Of a stretch of DNA of 39,820 nucleotides, positions 16,717 to 24,574 are shown in pieces (positions within the stretch are counted from its first letter, which is position 1; each line of letters begins with the position of its first letter). The stretch lies in the NCBI GenBank assembly GCA_018266475.1, contig JAFEAI010000125.1:1-39820 (forward strand). The letters run 5' to 3'. Under the pieces are notes generated by a model, which was not told where the DNA came from, ran no database searches, and saw only the letters and a list, made by a program, of their open reading frames with translations. Both the position numbers and the translations under genes were made by a program. This DNA is from Bacteroidota bacterium (lineage in GTDB: Bacteria; Bacteroidota; Bacteroidia; Flavobacteriales_F; PHOS-HE28).

Positions 16717-17694
16717 ATGAAACCCGTGCGGAAAGTGGTTGGATGGATGGCCGCCATGGCCTGTTCCAGCCTGGCAAGCGGACATGCCGCGCTGAATGTG
16801 GACGGCATCCTGGTCGTGAAACGGCTACCCTTGGAAGGTGCCCGCATGATCGTGGTGTCCAAAGAAGGGGATGCGGAGATGCGGACCGATGGACTGGCGC
16901 ATTTCACATTGCCCATGGAGCTTGGCCGCACGTACCTGTTGTCCTTTGAGCGGCCCGGGTGCATCAGCAAGCAATTGCTGTTCAATACGGCGGTGCCGGA
17001 GGCGGCGCGGAGGCCGTCGGGCTTTACCTTCCCGTTCCAGGTGACCTTGGAACCGGCGCGTGCAGGGGAACGGATGCAATACGCAGGGCCCGTGGGGTTC
17101 ATCCACTTCGATGAACAGACGGGTGAGTTCGCCTTCAGCACGGATTACCGCATTGCCAAGGATGATGCGCTGGTGGCGCGGCTGGAACAGGTGCGGGACG
17201 AGCATCCGGGGGATGAAGCTGTGCCTTCGGTGCTGCCAGTGGACGCGGCAGGGACGGGAGGGGTGGTGTCCGGCTTGGCCGCCCCGGGCAATGTACCTGC
17301 GGTGGAGGGCCGGCTGGCTCCTACGGTGGGCCGGGTGGCGCCCATGGTGCACGTCATGGAAAGCACCGTGCAGCCCGCAGCGGTAGGCGCGTTGGATATG
17401 CGATCCGATCTTCTTTGGGTGCCGCCCATGGCCATGCCGGCAGGTGAATTGGTGAAAACGAGCGTCGCAGACCGGGCCGTGGCCAACGCGGAGGCCCCGG
17501 CACGGGTTGGTGTACACGTGGTGAACGAGGAATTGGAGACGGACCGCCTGCACGTGATCACCACCATAACGGTAAAGGGGGAGGAGGGGACCAGCGTGTA
17601 CCGCCGCGTGGCCGGTTACTACGGTGGTGTCACGTTCTTCCGCGATGGCTACCCGTGTTCGGAGTTCAGCTACCGGGAAGGAACGGGCCGATGA
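16717..17694 (+). CDS. Secreted protein of unknown function
   Basis: A 325-residue protein with a signal peptide (MKPVRKVVGWMAAMACSSLASGHA). Residues about 25-110 look like a CarboxypepD-regulatory or Ig-like beta sandwich (VDGILVVKRLPLEGARMIVVS, then YLLSFERPGCISKQLLF), a fold common in Bacteroidota envelope proteins. The middle (about 175-275) is rich in Ala, Pro and Val and probably disordered. The C-terminal part (DRLHVITTITVKGEEGTSVYRRV) looks like an extended beta segment. No catalytic motif was recognised. The ATG at 16717 was chosen because it starts the signal peptide; in-frame codons upstream are not export-like. Divergent from the large repeat protein by 244 bases. Its stop TGA and the complementary stop of rlmD together form the six bases TGATCA, so the genes meet without a gap. 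Confidence 0.75.
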   Translation: MKPVRKVVGWMAAMACSSLASGHAALNVDGILVVKRLPLEGARMIVVSKEGDAEMRTDGLAHFTLPMELGRTYLLSFERPGCISKQLLFNTAVPEAARRPSGFTFPFQVTLEPARAGERMQYAGPVGFIHFDEQTGEFAFSTDYRIAKDDALVARLEQVRDEHPGDEAVPSVLPVDAAGTGGVVSGLAAPGNVPAVEGRLAPTVGRVAPMVHVMESTVQPAAVGALDMRSDLLWVPPMAMPAGELVKTSVADRAVANAEAPARVGVHVVNEELETDRLHVITTITVKGEEGTSVYRRVAGYYGGVTFFRDGYPCSEFSYREGTGR

Positions 17695-19113
17695 TCAACG
17701 GAGTTCCAGCCGCACGATGTTTTCCACGTGCGCGGTATGCGGGAACATGTCAAGGGGCTGCACATGGGTGACCCGGTAAAGGTCGTTCAGCAAGGCAAGG
17801 TCGCGTGCCTGCGTGGCGGGGTTGCAGCTGACGTACACCATGCTGGGCGGAGCCATTTCGCGGATGCGTTGCACCACGGCCTCGTGCATGCCCGCCCGCG
17901 GCGGATCGGTCACCAGCACGTCCGGCCTGCCATGCCGCGTAATGAATTCGGGACTGAGCAGGTCCTTCAGGTCCCCGGCCTCGAAGGCCACATTGCCGAT
18001 GCCGTTAAGCGCGGCGTTGGCGTGCGCATCCGCCACAGCCTCCGGCACTATGTCGGCGCCCACTACGTGCCTGCAGTGCCGCGCCATGAAGAGGGAAATG
18101 GTGCCCGCCCCGCTGTACAGGTCATAGGCCAGCTCGTTGCCGCGCAGGCCGGCCAGCTGCCGCACCATGCCGTACATCGCCAAGGTCTGTTGCGGGTTCA
18201 CCTGGAAGAAGCTCTTGGGCCCGATGCGGAAGCGGAGGGGGGCAAGGCCTTCGTCGGGCATTTGCTCCACAATGTGGTCGCGCCCGTGGAACACGTGGAT
18301 GTCCAGGTCCCAGATGGTGTCGTTCTTCTTGGGGTTGATGCACCAGAGCAGGGAGGTGATCGCGGGAAATTCGTTGTGCAGTGCCGATAGCAACGCTTCC
18401 CGCTGTTCGGCATCCTCGTGGCCGAACGCCAGCAGGGCCATCACTTCTCCGGTGGTGGTGGTGCGGATGGTGAGGGTGCGCAACCAGCCTTCGTGCTTGC
18501 GGATGTTGTAGAACCCCAGGCCGTGCTGCCGGGCATACCCCCGGATGAAATTGCGGATGGCGTCGCTGGGGGCGGGCTGCAGCCAGCATTCGGAGATGTC
18601 GAGCACTTTGTCGAAGCGGCCGGGCAGGTGGTAGCCCAGGGCTTGGCGGTCCGCTATGCGGTCGCCCGCAGCCAGTTCCTCGCGGGTGAACCAGCGCTGT
18701 GCGGAGAAGGTGTACTCCAGCTTGTTGCGGTAAAAGCGTTCTTGCGGCGATGGCAGGGTCCCCGGCACTTCGGGCAGATCAAGGCCGCCGATGCGCTGCA
18801 GGTTATCGATCACCTCTTGCCGCTTGAAGGCGAGCTGGGCGGGGTAGGCCAGGTGCTGCCATGTGCAGCCGCCGCAAGTGCCGAAGTGCTTGCAGAAGGG
18901 GGTCGTCCGGTGCGGGGAGGGCTTTGCCAACCGCACCATTTCCGCCTCCATGAAGTTCTTCTTTGCACGGGTGATCCGCAGGTCGGCCACATCCCCGGGC
19001 ACGGCGCCGGAAACGAACACCACCAAGCCGTCCACCTTGGCCAGGGCCTGGCCCTTTGCGGCCCACCCGCTAATGTCCACTTCCTTCAGGTCGCGTTCGG
19101 GCTGTGTTGCCAT
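17695..19113 (-). CDS. rlmD: 23S rRNA (uracil-5-)-methyltransferase RlmD type
   Basis: A 472-residue cytosolic TrmA/RlmD-family enzyme that methylates C5 of a uridine in 23S rRNA with SAM. A TRAM-like OB fold occupies about residues 1-62. The Fe-S cluster cysteines are Cys74, Cys80, Cys83 (CKHFGTCGGC) and Cys176. The Rossmann core has DLYSGAGTISLFMA and VTDPPRAGMHE. Cys430 in VSCNPATQARDL is the catalytic nucleophile and Glu464 in HVENIVRLELR the likely general base. E. coli RlmD acts on U1939; the exact site in this organism is assumed. Assignment to RlmD over RlmC or TrmA rests on the TRAM domain and Fe-S cysteines. The start at 19113 leaves the usual TRAM N-terminus. Confidence 0.92.
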   Translation of the reverse strand: MATQPERDLKEVDISGWAAKGQALAKVDGLVVFVSGAVPGDVADLRITRAKKNFMEAEMVRLAKPSPHRTTPFCKHFGTCGGCTWQHLAYPAQLAFKRQEVIDNLQRIGGLDLPEVPGTLPSPQERFYRNKLEYTFSAQRWFTREELAAGDRIADRQALGYHLPGRFDKVLDISECWLQPAPSDAIRNFIRGYARQHGLGFYNIRKHEGWLRTLTIRTTTTGEVMALLAFGHEDAEQREALLSALHNEFPAITSLLWCINPKKNDTIWDLDIHVFHGRDHIVEQMPDEGLAPLRFRIGPKSFFQVNPQQTLAMYGMVRQLAGLRGNELAYDLYSGAGTISLFMARHCRHVVGADIVPEAVADAHANAALNGIGNVAFEAGDLKDLLSPEFITRHGRPDVLVTDPPRAGMHEAVVQRIREMAPPSMVYVSCNPATQARDLALLNDLYRVTHVQPLDMFPHTAHVENIVRLELR

Positions 19114-19210
19114 CGCTTTGCAATTGGGTCTTGGGCGGGTCCTTCAGGCAACGGCCGGTTTGCCGGGCATCCGCTGGCCTTTTCACGGGCATTGCCCCGT
19201 GGCGGCGGAA

Positions 19211-19837
19211 TTACTGTTGCTTGAGCTTTCCCGAACGCCACGCTTGGATGAACTGCGCCCAGGCGATGGGGTTGAAGAGGTTCACCGTGGGTGCCATGCC
19301 CTGGTTGTAGATGCGGGTGTTGTCGATGGAGGCCTGGTAGTGCGCGGCAAGGCCCGCGTCCGGCGGCAGGTTTTCCATGCGCTGGATGGCTTCGGCGCTG
19401 TTGAGGTGCTTCAGGGCGCGCTGGTATTCATTGTCGGACAGGTTCAGCGCCATGAAGGCTTCGCGGAACTGTTCCTTGCTGGGCCAAGGGTATACTTCCA
19501 AGGGCCGCAGCATCACCGTGTCCGGCATCAGCACATGGATCATGGAGTACTTGCTTTCCTTCAGTGAATCCGGGATCACATAGCTGCCCCGCTTGAAGCC
19601 CACGGCGGCAAACTCCACCGTGTCGCCGGCCTGGGCCACAAAGCTGAAGTAGCCGTACACGTCGCTGATGGTGCCCCGGTAGCTGCCCTTGGTGAGGATG
19701 CTGGCGAAAGGCACCGGCTCCAGGCTGTCACCGGTGACCACCACGCCGCTGAACTGCACCAAGCGCCGGTCCGCCTTGGGCTGGCCGAACACCACGGAGG
19801 CTGAAAAAAGCAGGAAGATCAGAAAGGTTCCTCGCAT
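19211..19837 (-). CDS. Secreted CarboxypepD_reg-like domain protein
   Basis: A 208-residue exported protein. A signal peptide (MRGTFLIFLLFSASVVFGQ) is followed by a carboxypeptidase-like regulatory domain at about residues 26-105: VVVTGDSLEPVPFASILTKG, GTISDVYGYFSFVAQAGD and VEFAAVGFKRGSYVIPDS are the classic 'value, trend, update' strands. The C-terminal half is helical and has no recognised domain. Family members of this length occur throughout Bacteroidota near the cell envelope; the function is unknown. A perfect TACCTTTG box lies four bases upstream of the ATG at 19837, which supports that start. Lies 97 bases downstream of the rlmD start on the same strand. Confidence 0.85.
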   Translation of the reverse strand: MRGTFLIFLLFSASVVFGQPKADRRLVQFSGVVVTGDSLEPVPFASILTKGSYRGTISDVYGYFSFVAQAGDTVEFAAVGFKRGSYVIPDSLKESKYSMIHVLMPDTVMLRPLEVYPWPSKEQFREAFMALNLSDNEYQRALKHLNSAEAIQRMENLPPDAGLAAHYQASIDNTRIYNQGMAPTVNLFNPIAWAQFIQAWRSGKLKQQ

Positions 19838-19841
19838 GGGG

Positions 19842-19849
19842 CAAAGGTA
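19842..19849 (-). promoter_or_regulatory. Bacteroidota -7 promoter box
   Basis: TACCTTTG on the minus strand matches the TAnnTTTG -7 consensus exactly and ends four bases before the ATG at 19837. No clear TTTG -33 element was seen at the usual distance. Confidence 0.5.
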
Positions 19850-19955
19850 ACCGCGCTGTAGCCGATCTCATGCCGAGGTGCAGGGTGCTGCCCGGCATTT
19901 CCGCAGAAGCGGGCACGCGCGTTGCCGGATCCTGCCACCATACTACATTGGTCCC

Positions 19956-21014
19956 ATGAAAACCCTACGTTACCCCGCGTTCATGGTGCTGGCCTTGTCG
20001 GGCCTGGCCGCTTTTCCGCAGATCACCATCACCCAGGCGGACATGCCCTCCGCCGGTGATACGGTGCGCTACCGCACCACCACCACCACGGCCAATGCGG
20101 CAACCACCGGGGCCGGCCACACTTGGGATTTCAGCAGCCTGGTGGCAGGTGCCGCAGGAGCGGACACCATGGTGGCCGTGGGCAGCACGCCGCTGGCCTA
20201 CCAGCTGTTCTTCAACAATGCGCTGCTCTATCCCGATCACAAGGCCAACTTCGCCATGCGCGGCCCGTCCATCGGCATGCAGGGCGTGTCGCTTACCAAC
20301 CTGTTCGACTACTACAAGAACAACTCGGCGGGCTACCGCAACGTGGGCTTCGGCGCCAACCTGAACGGTTTGCCCACGTCCACCCAGCGTAATCCCGTGG
20401 ATTGGGTCTACCGCTTTCCGGTGAACTATGGCAACGTGGACAGCTCCTTCAGCCACTTTCAGGTATCGGTGCCCACCCTGGGCTTTTACGGCCAGGACCA
20501 GATGCGGCGCAATGAGGTGGACGGATGGGGCACGCTGATCCTGCCTGCGGACACCTTTGAGGTGCTGCGCGTGAAGTCGCGCCTGGCGCGGACGGATACC
20601 ATCTACATCAACCAACTGAACATGGGCTTTGCCGTGCCCGAGCCGGAGACCATCGAATACAAGTGGATCGCGATGGGCATGAAGGAGCCGGTGCTGCAGA
20701 TCAATACCTCCGGCGGTGTGAACACGTTGGTGCGTTTCTACCACCACCCTGGCGACATCACCACGGGCGTGGCGCAGGTGGCCCCGGTGGCGGGCATGCA
20801 CGCATGGCCCAATCCGGCAAGTGCGTTGCTGCACGTGGAGGGAAGCGGCGATGGGCCGTTGCTCCTGCTGGCGCCGGACGGGCGCGTGGTGCGCACCGTG
20901 CCGTCCAAGGCCGAAGCCGCGCGCGGCGTGGATGTAAGCGGCATGGCCCCGGGCACCTACGTGCTGCGGTCTGCCGGCAATGGCGGCGCGTGCCGCGTGG
21001 TGGTGGCGCACTAG
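19956..21014 (+). CDS. Secreted protein with T9SS sorting domain
   Basis: A 352-residue protein with a signal peptide (MKTLRYPAFMVLALSGLAAFPQ). The body (about 24-265) is a beta-rich domain with AGHTWDFSSLVAG near residue 52 and YRFPVNYGNVDSSFSHFQV near 155. This is a common Bacteroidota layout seen in T9SS-secreted proteins of unknown function, often next to a bare sorting tail. The tail starts near residue 285 (HAWPNPASALLHVEG) and ends MAPGTYVLRS, a type A T9SS domain. The ATG at 19956 starts the signal peptide. It is divergent from the CarboxypepD gene by 118 bases. Its TAG stop overlaps the stop of the next, convergent gene within CTAG. Confidence 0.87.
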   Translation: MKTLRYPAFMVLALSGLAAFPQITITQADMPSAGDTVRYRTTTTTANAATTGAGHTWDFSSLVAGAAGADTMVAVGSTPLAYQLFFNNALLYPDHKANFAMRGPSIGMQGVSLTNLFDYYKNNSAGYRNVGFGANLNGLPTSTQRNPVDWVYRFPVNYGNVDSSFSHFQVSVPTLGFYGQDQMRRNEVDGWGTLILPADTFEVLRVKSRLARTDTIYINQLNMGFAVPEPETIEYKWIAMGMKEPVLQINTSGGVNTLVRFYHHPGDITTGVAQVAPVAGMHAWPNPASALLHVEGSGDGPLLLLAPDGRVVRTVPSKAEAARGVDVSGMAPGTYVLRSAGNGGACRVVVAH

Positions 21015-21610
21015 GCGGAAAGCGCCATGCGGCCTTCGGCCAGCAGGGCCAGCAACTGCGGGCCTTCCGCCCGGCACCAGGTCTGCACGGCAGCCAAGTT
21101 GCCGTGCAGCGCGGCTTCCACCACGGGGTGCCGTTCACCAAGGGGTTGCAGCATGCTCAGAAGCACCTGCCTGCCAATGTCCGCTTCCCTTTCCAGTGGG
21201 CTGCCGTCATGCACGGGCCGCCTGAAGAGCAGGGCGCGGCTCCCGTACTGCCAGGCGAACGCCGCCACATAGCGGGCCTTGCCGGGCAAGTTCAGGCCGA
21301 AGCGGTGCGCTTGCGGCAGGTGGCCTGCTTCATGCGCCAGGTGAAGAAGCCACCGGTAAGTGGCGTGCAGGCTGCCGTCGCCCAGCCCGTCCGGGCGGTA
21401 CCATGCACGGGTGAACCAGATGGTGCGGCCCAAGGTGAGCGCACCGCCGCGGCTGTACGGGTACCATGGTGCGCGGAGCCAATTGGAGGCCGCAGGTCGG
21501 ATGCGGGCACGGCGCAAGAGGCTTTCGTCCACGCCGGTAACGGCGTGCAGCAGCACCACGGCCGTGTCGCTGAGCCGCCCGTCAAGATGTACGATGCCCT
21601 GCACCTGCAT
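21011..21610 (-). CDS. Small HExxH protein, DUF4157-like putative metallopeptidase
   Basis: A 199-residue protein with no signal peptide. The middle reads LTLGRTIWFTRAWY (about residues 58-71), then WLLHLAHEAGHLPQAHRFG (about 87-105), and ends the domain with GSPLEREADIGRQVL (about 140-154). The order 'TxGxxI.F, HExxH, E.EAD' resembles eCIS-associated or free-standing DUF4157 metallopeptidase domains. His93, Glu94 and His97 would be zinc and catalytic residues, and the Glu-Ala-Asp segment a third ligand. Here it stands alone, with no contractile injection genes nearby. Function unknown; the metal-binding claim is an inference. The start ATG at 21610 lies 75 bases from the divergent aroC start. 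Its stop overlaps the stop of the preceding gene. Confidence 0.75.
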   Translation of the reverse strand: MQVQGIVHLDGRLSDTAVVLLHAVTGVDESLLRRARIRPAASNWLRAPWYPYSRGGALTLGRTIWFTRAWYRPDGLGDGSLHATYRWLLHLAHEAGHLPQAHRFGLNLPGKARYVAAFAWQYGSRALLFRRPVHDGSPLEREADIGRQVLLSMLQPLGERHPVVEAALHGNLAAVQTWCRAEGPQLLALLAEGRMALSA

Positions 21611-21684
21611 TGGAGATCAGGTGCAAAGGAAGGATGGCCGCCGCTTCAAGCGGCAGGCTTCCTTGCGGCCAGTACCTTCGCCGC

Positions 21685-22764
21685 ATGCCAGGCAACACCT
21701 TCGGCCAGCTTTTCAGGCTCACCAGTTTTGGGGAGAGCCACGGCGCGGCCATTGGGGGCGTGGTGGACGGATGCCCGGCAGGGCTGCGGATGGACACGGC
21801 GCAGGTGCAGGCGGAGCTGGACCGGCGCAGGCCCGGCAGCACGCCGCTGGGCACCTCGCGCAAGGAAGAGGACCGGGTGGAATTCCTCAGCGGCATCTTC
21901 AACGGTGAAACCTTGGGCACGCCCATCGGCTTCATCCTGCGCAACCAGGATGCCAGGTCCGATGACTACGGGCACCTGCAGGACAGCTTCCGCCCCGGCC
22001 ACGCGGACCTGGCCTGGGAGCAGAAGTACGGCCTGCGCGACCACCGGGGCGGCGGCAGGGCCAGCGCGCGCGAAACAGCGGTGCGCGTGGTGGGCGGTGC
22101 CATCGCCCGGCAACTGCTGGCCGCGCACGGCGTGCAGGTACGGGCGTGGGTGAGCCAAGTGGGTGCGGAACGCCTGTTGATCCCCTACCAGGAACTGGAG
22201 CTGGACCAAGTGTATGCGAGCGCGGTGCGCTGCCCGCACCCGGAGGCGGCGCAGCGCATGGCGGACCTGATCGGGCTTGTGCGCGGCCAAGGCGATACCA
22301 TCGGCGGGCGCATTTCCTGCGTGGCGCAAGGGGTGCCTGCGGGCCTGGGCGAACCCGTGTTCGACAAGCTGCATGCGGACCTGGGCAAGGCCATGTTCAG
22401 CATCAATGCGGTGAAGGGCGTGCAGTTCGGCACCGGCTTCGATGCCATTGCCATGCGCGGATCGGAGCACAACGACGCCTTTGTGCGCAAGGGTGCATCC
22501 ATCGGCACGGCCACCAACCGCAGCGGCGGGGTGCTGGGCGGCATCAGCAATGGCGAGGATATCCTTTTCGATGTGGCCTTTAAGCCGGTGAGCACGCTGA
22601 TGCGCGGCCAACGGAGCGTGGACAGGCAGGGCGGGGAAGTGGTGCTGGAGGGCAAGGGCCGCCACGATCCGTGCGTGGCGCCGCGCGCAGTGCCCGTGGT
22701 GGAGGCCATGGCCTGCTTGGTGCTGGCCGACCACCTGCTGCGGCAGCGGGCGGCGCGCGCCTGA
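21685..22764 (+). CDS. aroC: Chorismate synthase
   Basis: A 359-residue cytosolic enzyme that converts EPSP to chorismate with reduced FMN, the last step of the shikimate pathway. Family signatures are seen: GESHGAAIGGVVDGCPAG near residues 16-33, DYGHLQDSFRPGHADLAWEQKYG (positions 94-116), RDHRGGGRASARET near 118-131, and the C-terminal RHDPCVAPRAVPVVEAMA block. Length matches the family (350-390). The frame is open 25 codons upstream; the ATG at 21685 gives the canonical N-terminus (MPGNTFGQLFRLTSFGESHG). A TACCTTCG box ends four bases upstream, a one-base variant of the -7 element. Followed by a 175-bp foldback element, after which a gene lies in the opposite direction. Confidence 0.96.
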   Translation: MPGNTFGQLFRLTSFGESHGAAIGGVVDGCPAGLRMDTAQVQAELDRRRPGSTPLGTSRKEEDRVEFLSGIFNGETLGTPIGFILRNQDARSDDYGHLQDSFRPGHADLAWEQKYGLRDHRGGGRASARETAVRVVGGAIARQLLAAHGVQVRAWVSQVGAERLLIPYQELELDQVYASAVRCPHPEAAQRMADLIGLVRGQGDTIGGRISCVAQGVPAGLGEPVFDKLHADLGKAMFSINAVKGVQFGTGFDAIAMRGSEHNDAFVRKGASIGTATNRSGGVLGGISNGEDILFDVAFKPVSTLMRGQRSVDRQGGEVVLEGKGRHDPCVAPRAVPVVEAMACLVLADHLLRQRAARA

Positions 22765-22776
22765 AGGCCTTATACC

Positions 22777-22951
22777 ATCTCGCAATAGAAAATCATCCGA
22801 TCTACGTGCTCCCCCGCACGGCGGGATGGAGCACTTTTCCGCATGTCTTCTCCGCGAGGATGGTCCCGTAGGCCCCGCTACGCAACCATCCCCGCGTATC
22901 GCCCTGCGAAAAAGTAGCTGCGCATCTTTGGACGACCTTCTATCGCGAAAT
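22777..22951. repeat. 175-bp nested foldback element
   Basis: Imperfect 22-base terminal inverted repeats (22777-22798, ATCTCGCAATAGAAAATCATCC, 17 of 22 matching the complement of 22930-22951) bracket the element. Inside are a perfect 7-bp stem with extended pairing (GTGCTCC at 22806-22812 with GGAGCAC at 22828-22834) and a 12-bp stem with one mismatch (CGCGAGGATGGT at 22853-22864 with 22885-22896). The centre CGTAG-CTACG pairs again. It fills the gap between convergent aroC and thioredoxin genes. It could be a MITE-like insertion, a bidirectional terminator or a structured RNA. No transposase is present. Confidence 0.8.
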
Positions 22952-22955
22952 GCTA

Positions 22956-24443
22956 TTACTCCTTGGGCAGGTCGCGCTTGTTCAGCGCCTTGATCAGCTC
23001 CACCATCTGGTCCACATCAAGCTGCTTGGCGATGATCTTGCGGTCCTTGTCCACAAGGAAAAAGCGGGGCGTGCTGTACACGTCCCACGTATCCGCGTAG
23101 TTCAGGCTTTCGATGGTGGTGTGCTCGGGGATGAACTTCCAAGAGGCCGTTTTTGCCTCCTTGTACACGTGCCAGGTAAGGCCTGCATTGGTCCATTCCA
23201 GGTGGTTCTCGCGGATGAAGGCCTTCCAGTCGTTGAACAACGTGCTGTCGGTGGCCTTGGCTACGGCGTACACCCCCACGTCCAAGGGCTTCAGCTTGGT
23301 CTCCCAGTCCGTGTGGATGGTGGGCAAGGTCTTTTTGCAATGCCCGCAATGCGGGTCCCAGAAGATGATGAGCACGTACTTCTCGGGCATCTTGTACATG
23401 CTCACCCACTTGCTCTCGGTGGTGTCCGTTAGGATGATGTCCTTGGCTTTGGCCCCAATCACCAAGGGGGCCAGTTTGCGCGCCCGTTCGCAGAGCTTGT
23501 CCAGCTTGTCGGCGGCCATCCAGTCGGCGCGCCCCTTGCGTCCGTCCTTGGGGCAGTAGTAGGTTTCGGCCATGTGTACGAACACGGCGTCCATGCCCAT
23601 CACGTCGCTGGTTTCGTACTTGTACGTGATCCCGTTCACGGCGAACTTGAACAGGTCGCCATGGTCGTCCATGCGGCGGATCAGGTCGTCGGCATACTTG
23701 TCGATGGTGTCCGGCACCTGCGGGATCACTTTGCCGATGTATTCGTCAAACCGGTTTTGGAACACGGGGATCCGCAGGTTGCGCGGGTCCTTTAGGTCGG
23801 TGTTGTCCCAGTAATGGGCACGGTAGCTGTAATAGCTGGCGGCGCTGTCCAGCTTGCCGTCGGCCTTGTACACGTCGGTGTTGGCCGGGGTCATGCTTAT
23901 TTTCACGATGTAGGCCGCCAGTGTGTTGGGGTTCTTGGCCACCAGGTCCTTCTGGTAGTTGATCATCAGGGTGTCCAGCTTTCTCAGCTGTTCCTTCAGG
24001 CCGGCCTTGGCGGCAGGATCCTTGGCCTCTTCCAGTTTGGCGCGGATGGCATCGGCTTCCTTTTTCTTGTCGGCCAGGTAGTGGATATATCCTTGGAACA
24101 CCTTGTTCTCCACGGATTGCTGTACGGCAAGGTGCTCGTTCAGCGCGGCGGTGTCGCTTTTCATTTCCACCACGGGCTCGTTCACCAGGAACTCGAAGTA
24201 TTTGGGGCCCGGGATCACCACGGCATACACGCCGGGCTTGTAGCCTGCGGCGCGATTGAACACGGTAACGCCCTTGGCGTTTGCCACGGCGGTATCGGTG
24301 TAGTAGAGCTTGTTGCCGAAGTAGTTGGCCAGGTAGATGGTGTCCTTGGCGGTGCCTTCGATGGTGAACTGGAGGCGCCGCTTGTCCTGGGCATGGGTGA
24401 GTGCGGCGGCAGCCAGCAGGGCCAGAGTGAGCTTTGTACGCAT
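22956..24443 (-). CDS. TlpA-like thioredoxin-fold protein with N-terminal DUF4369-like domain
   Basis: A 495-residue exported protein with a signal peptide (MRTKLTLALLAAAALTHAQ). The N-terminal part (about 20-100) has the DUF4369-like beta pattern LQFTIEGTAKDTIYLANY. Helical segments follow (about 130-350), resembling DUF5106. The C-terminal thioredoxin domain has the redox motif Cys366-Gly-His-Cys369 in DPHCGHCKKT and a cis-proline in YSTPRFFLVD (Pro459). Such proteins are periplasmic oxidoreductases or cytochrome-maturation-like reductases in Bacteroidota; the partner is unknown. The ATG at 24443 starts the signal peptide and has a perfect TATTTTTG -7 box ending six bases upstream. The 40-codon extension further upstream is not export-like. 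Confidence 0.88.
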   Translation of the reverse strand: MRTKLTLALLAAAALTHAQDKRRLQFTIEGTAKDTIYLANYFGNKLYYTDTAVANAKGVTVFNRAAGYKPGVYAVVIPGPKYFEFLVNEPVVEMKSDTAALNEHLAVQQSVENKVFQGYIHYLADKKKEADAIRAKLEEAKDPAAKAGLKEQLRKLDTLMINYQKDLVAKNPNTLAAYIVKISMTPANTDVYKADGKLDSAASYYSYRAHYWDNTDLKDPRNLRIPVFQNRFDEYIGKVIPQVPDTIDKYADDLIRRMDDHGDLFKFAVNGITYKYETSDVMGMDAVFVHMAETYYCPKDGRKGRADWMAADKLDKLCERARKLAPLVIGAKAKDIILTDTTESKWVSMYKMPEKYVLIIFWDPHCGHCKKTLPTIHTDWETKLKPLDVGVYAVAKATDSTLFNDWKAFIRENHLEWTNAGLTWHVYKEAKTASWKFIPEHTTIESLNYADTWDVYSTPRFFLVDKDRKIIAKQLDVDQMVELIKALNKRDLPKE

Positions 24444-24449
24444 GTCGGC

Positions 24450-24457
24450 CAAAAATA
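24450..24457 (-). promoter_or_regulatory. Bacteroidota -7 promoter box
   Basis: TATTTTTG on the minus strand matches TAnnTTTG exactly and ends six bases before the ATG at 24443. No convincing -33 box is visible. Confidence 0.5.
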
Positions 24458-24574
24458 GGAGGGTGGGTCCGGGGTTTACCGGGTTGTTAACGATCCTTTG
24501 ACGGTTCGGGCAGGCAAGCGCTGTGCCACATAATTGGCATCTGCGGCCCGGGCAGGTTGCCAAGGGTGCCAGGC

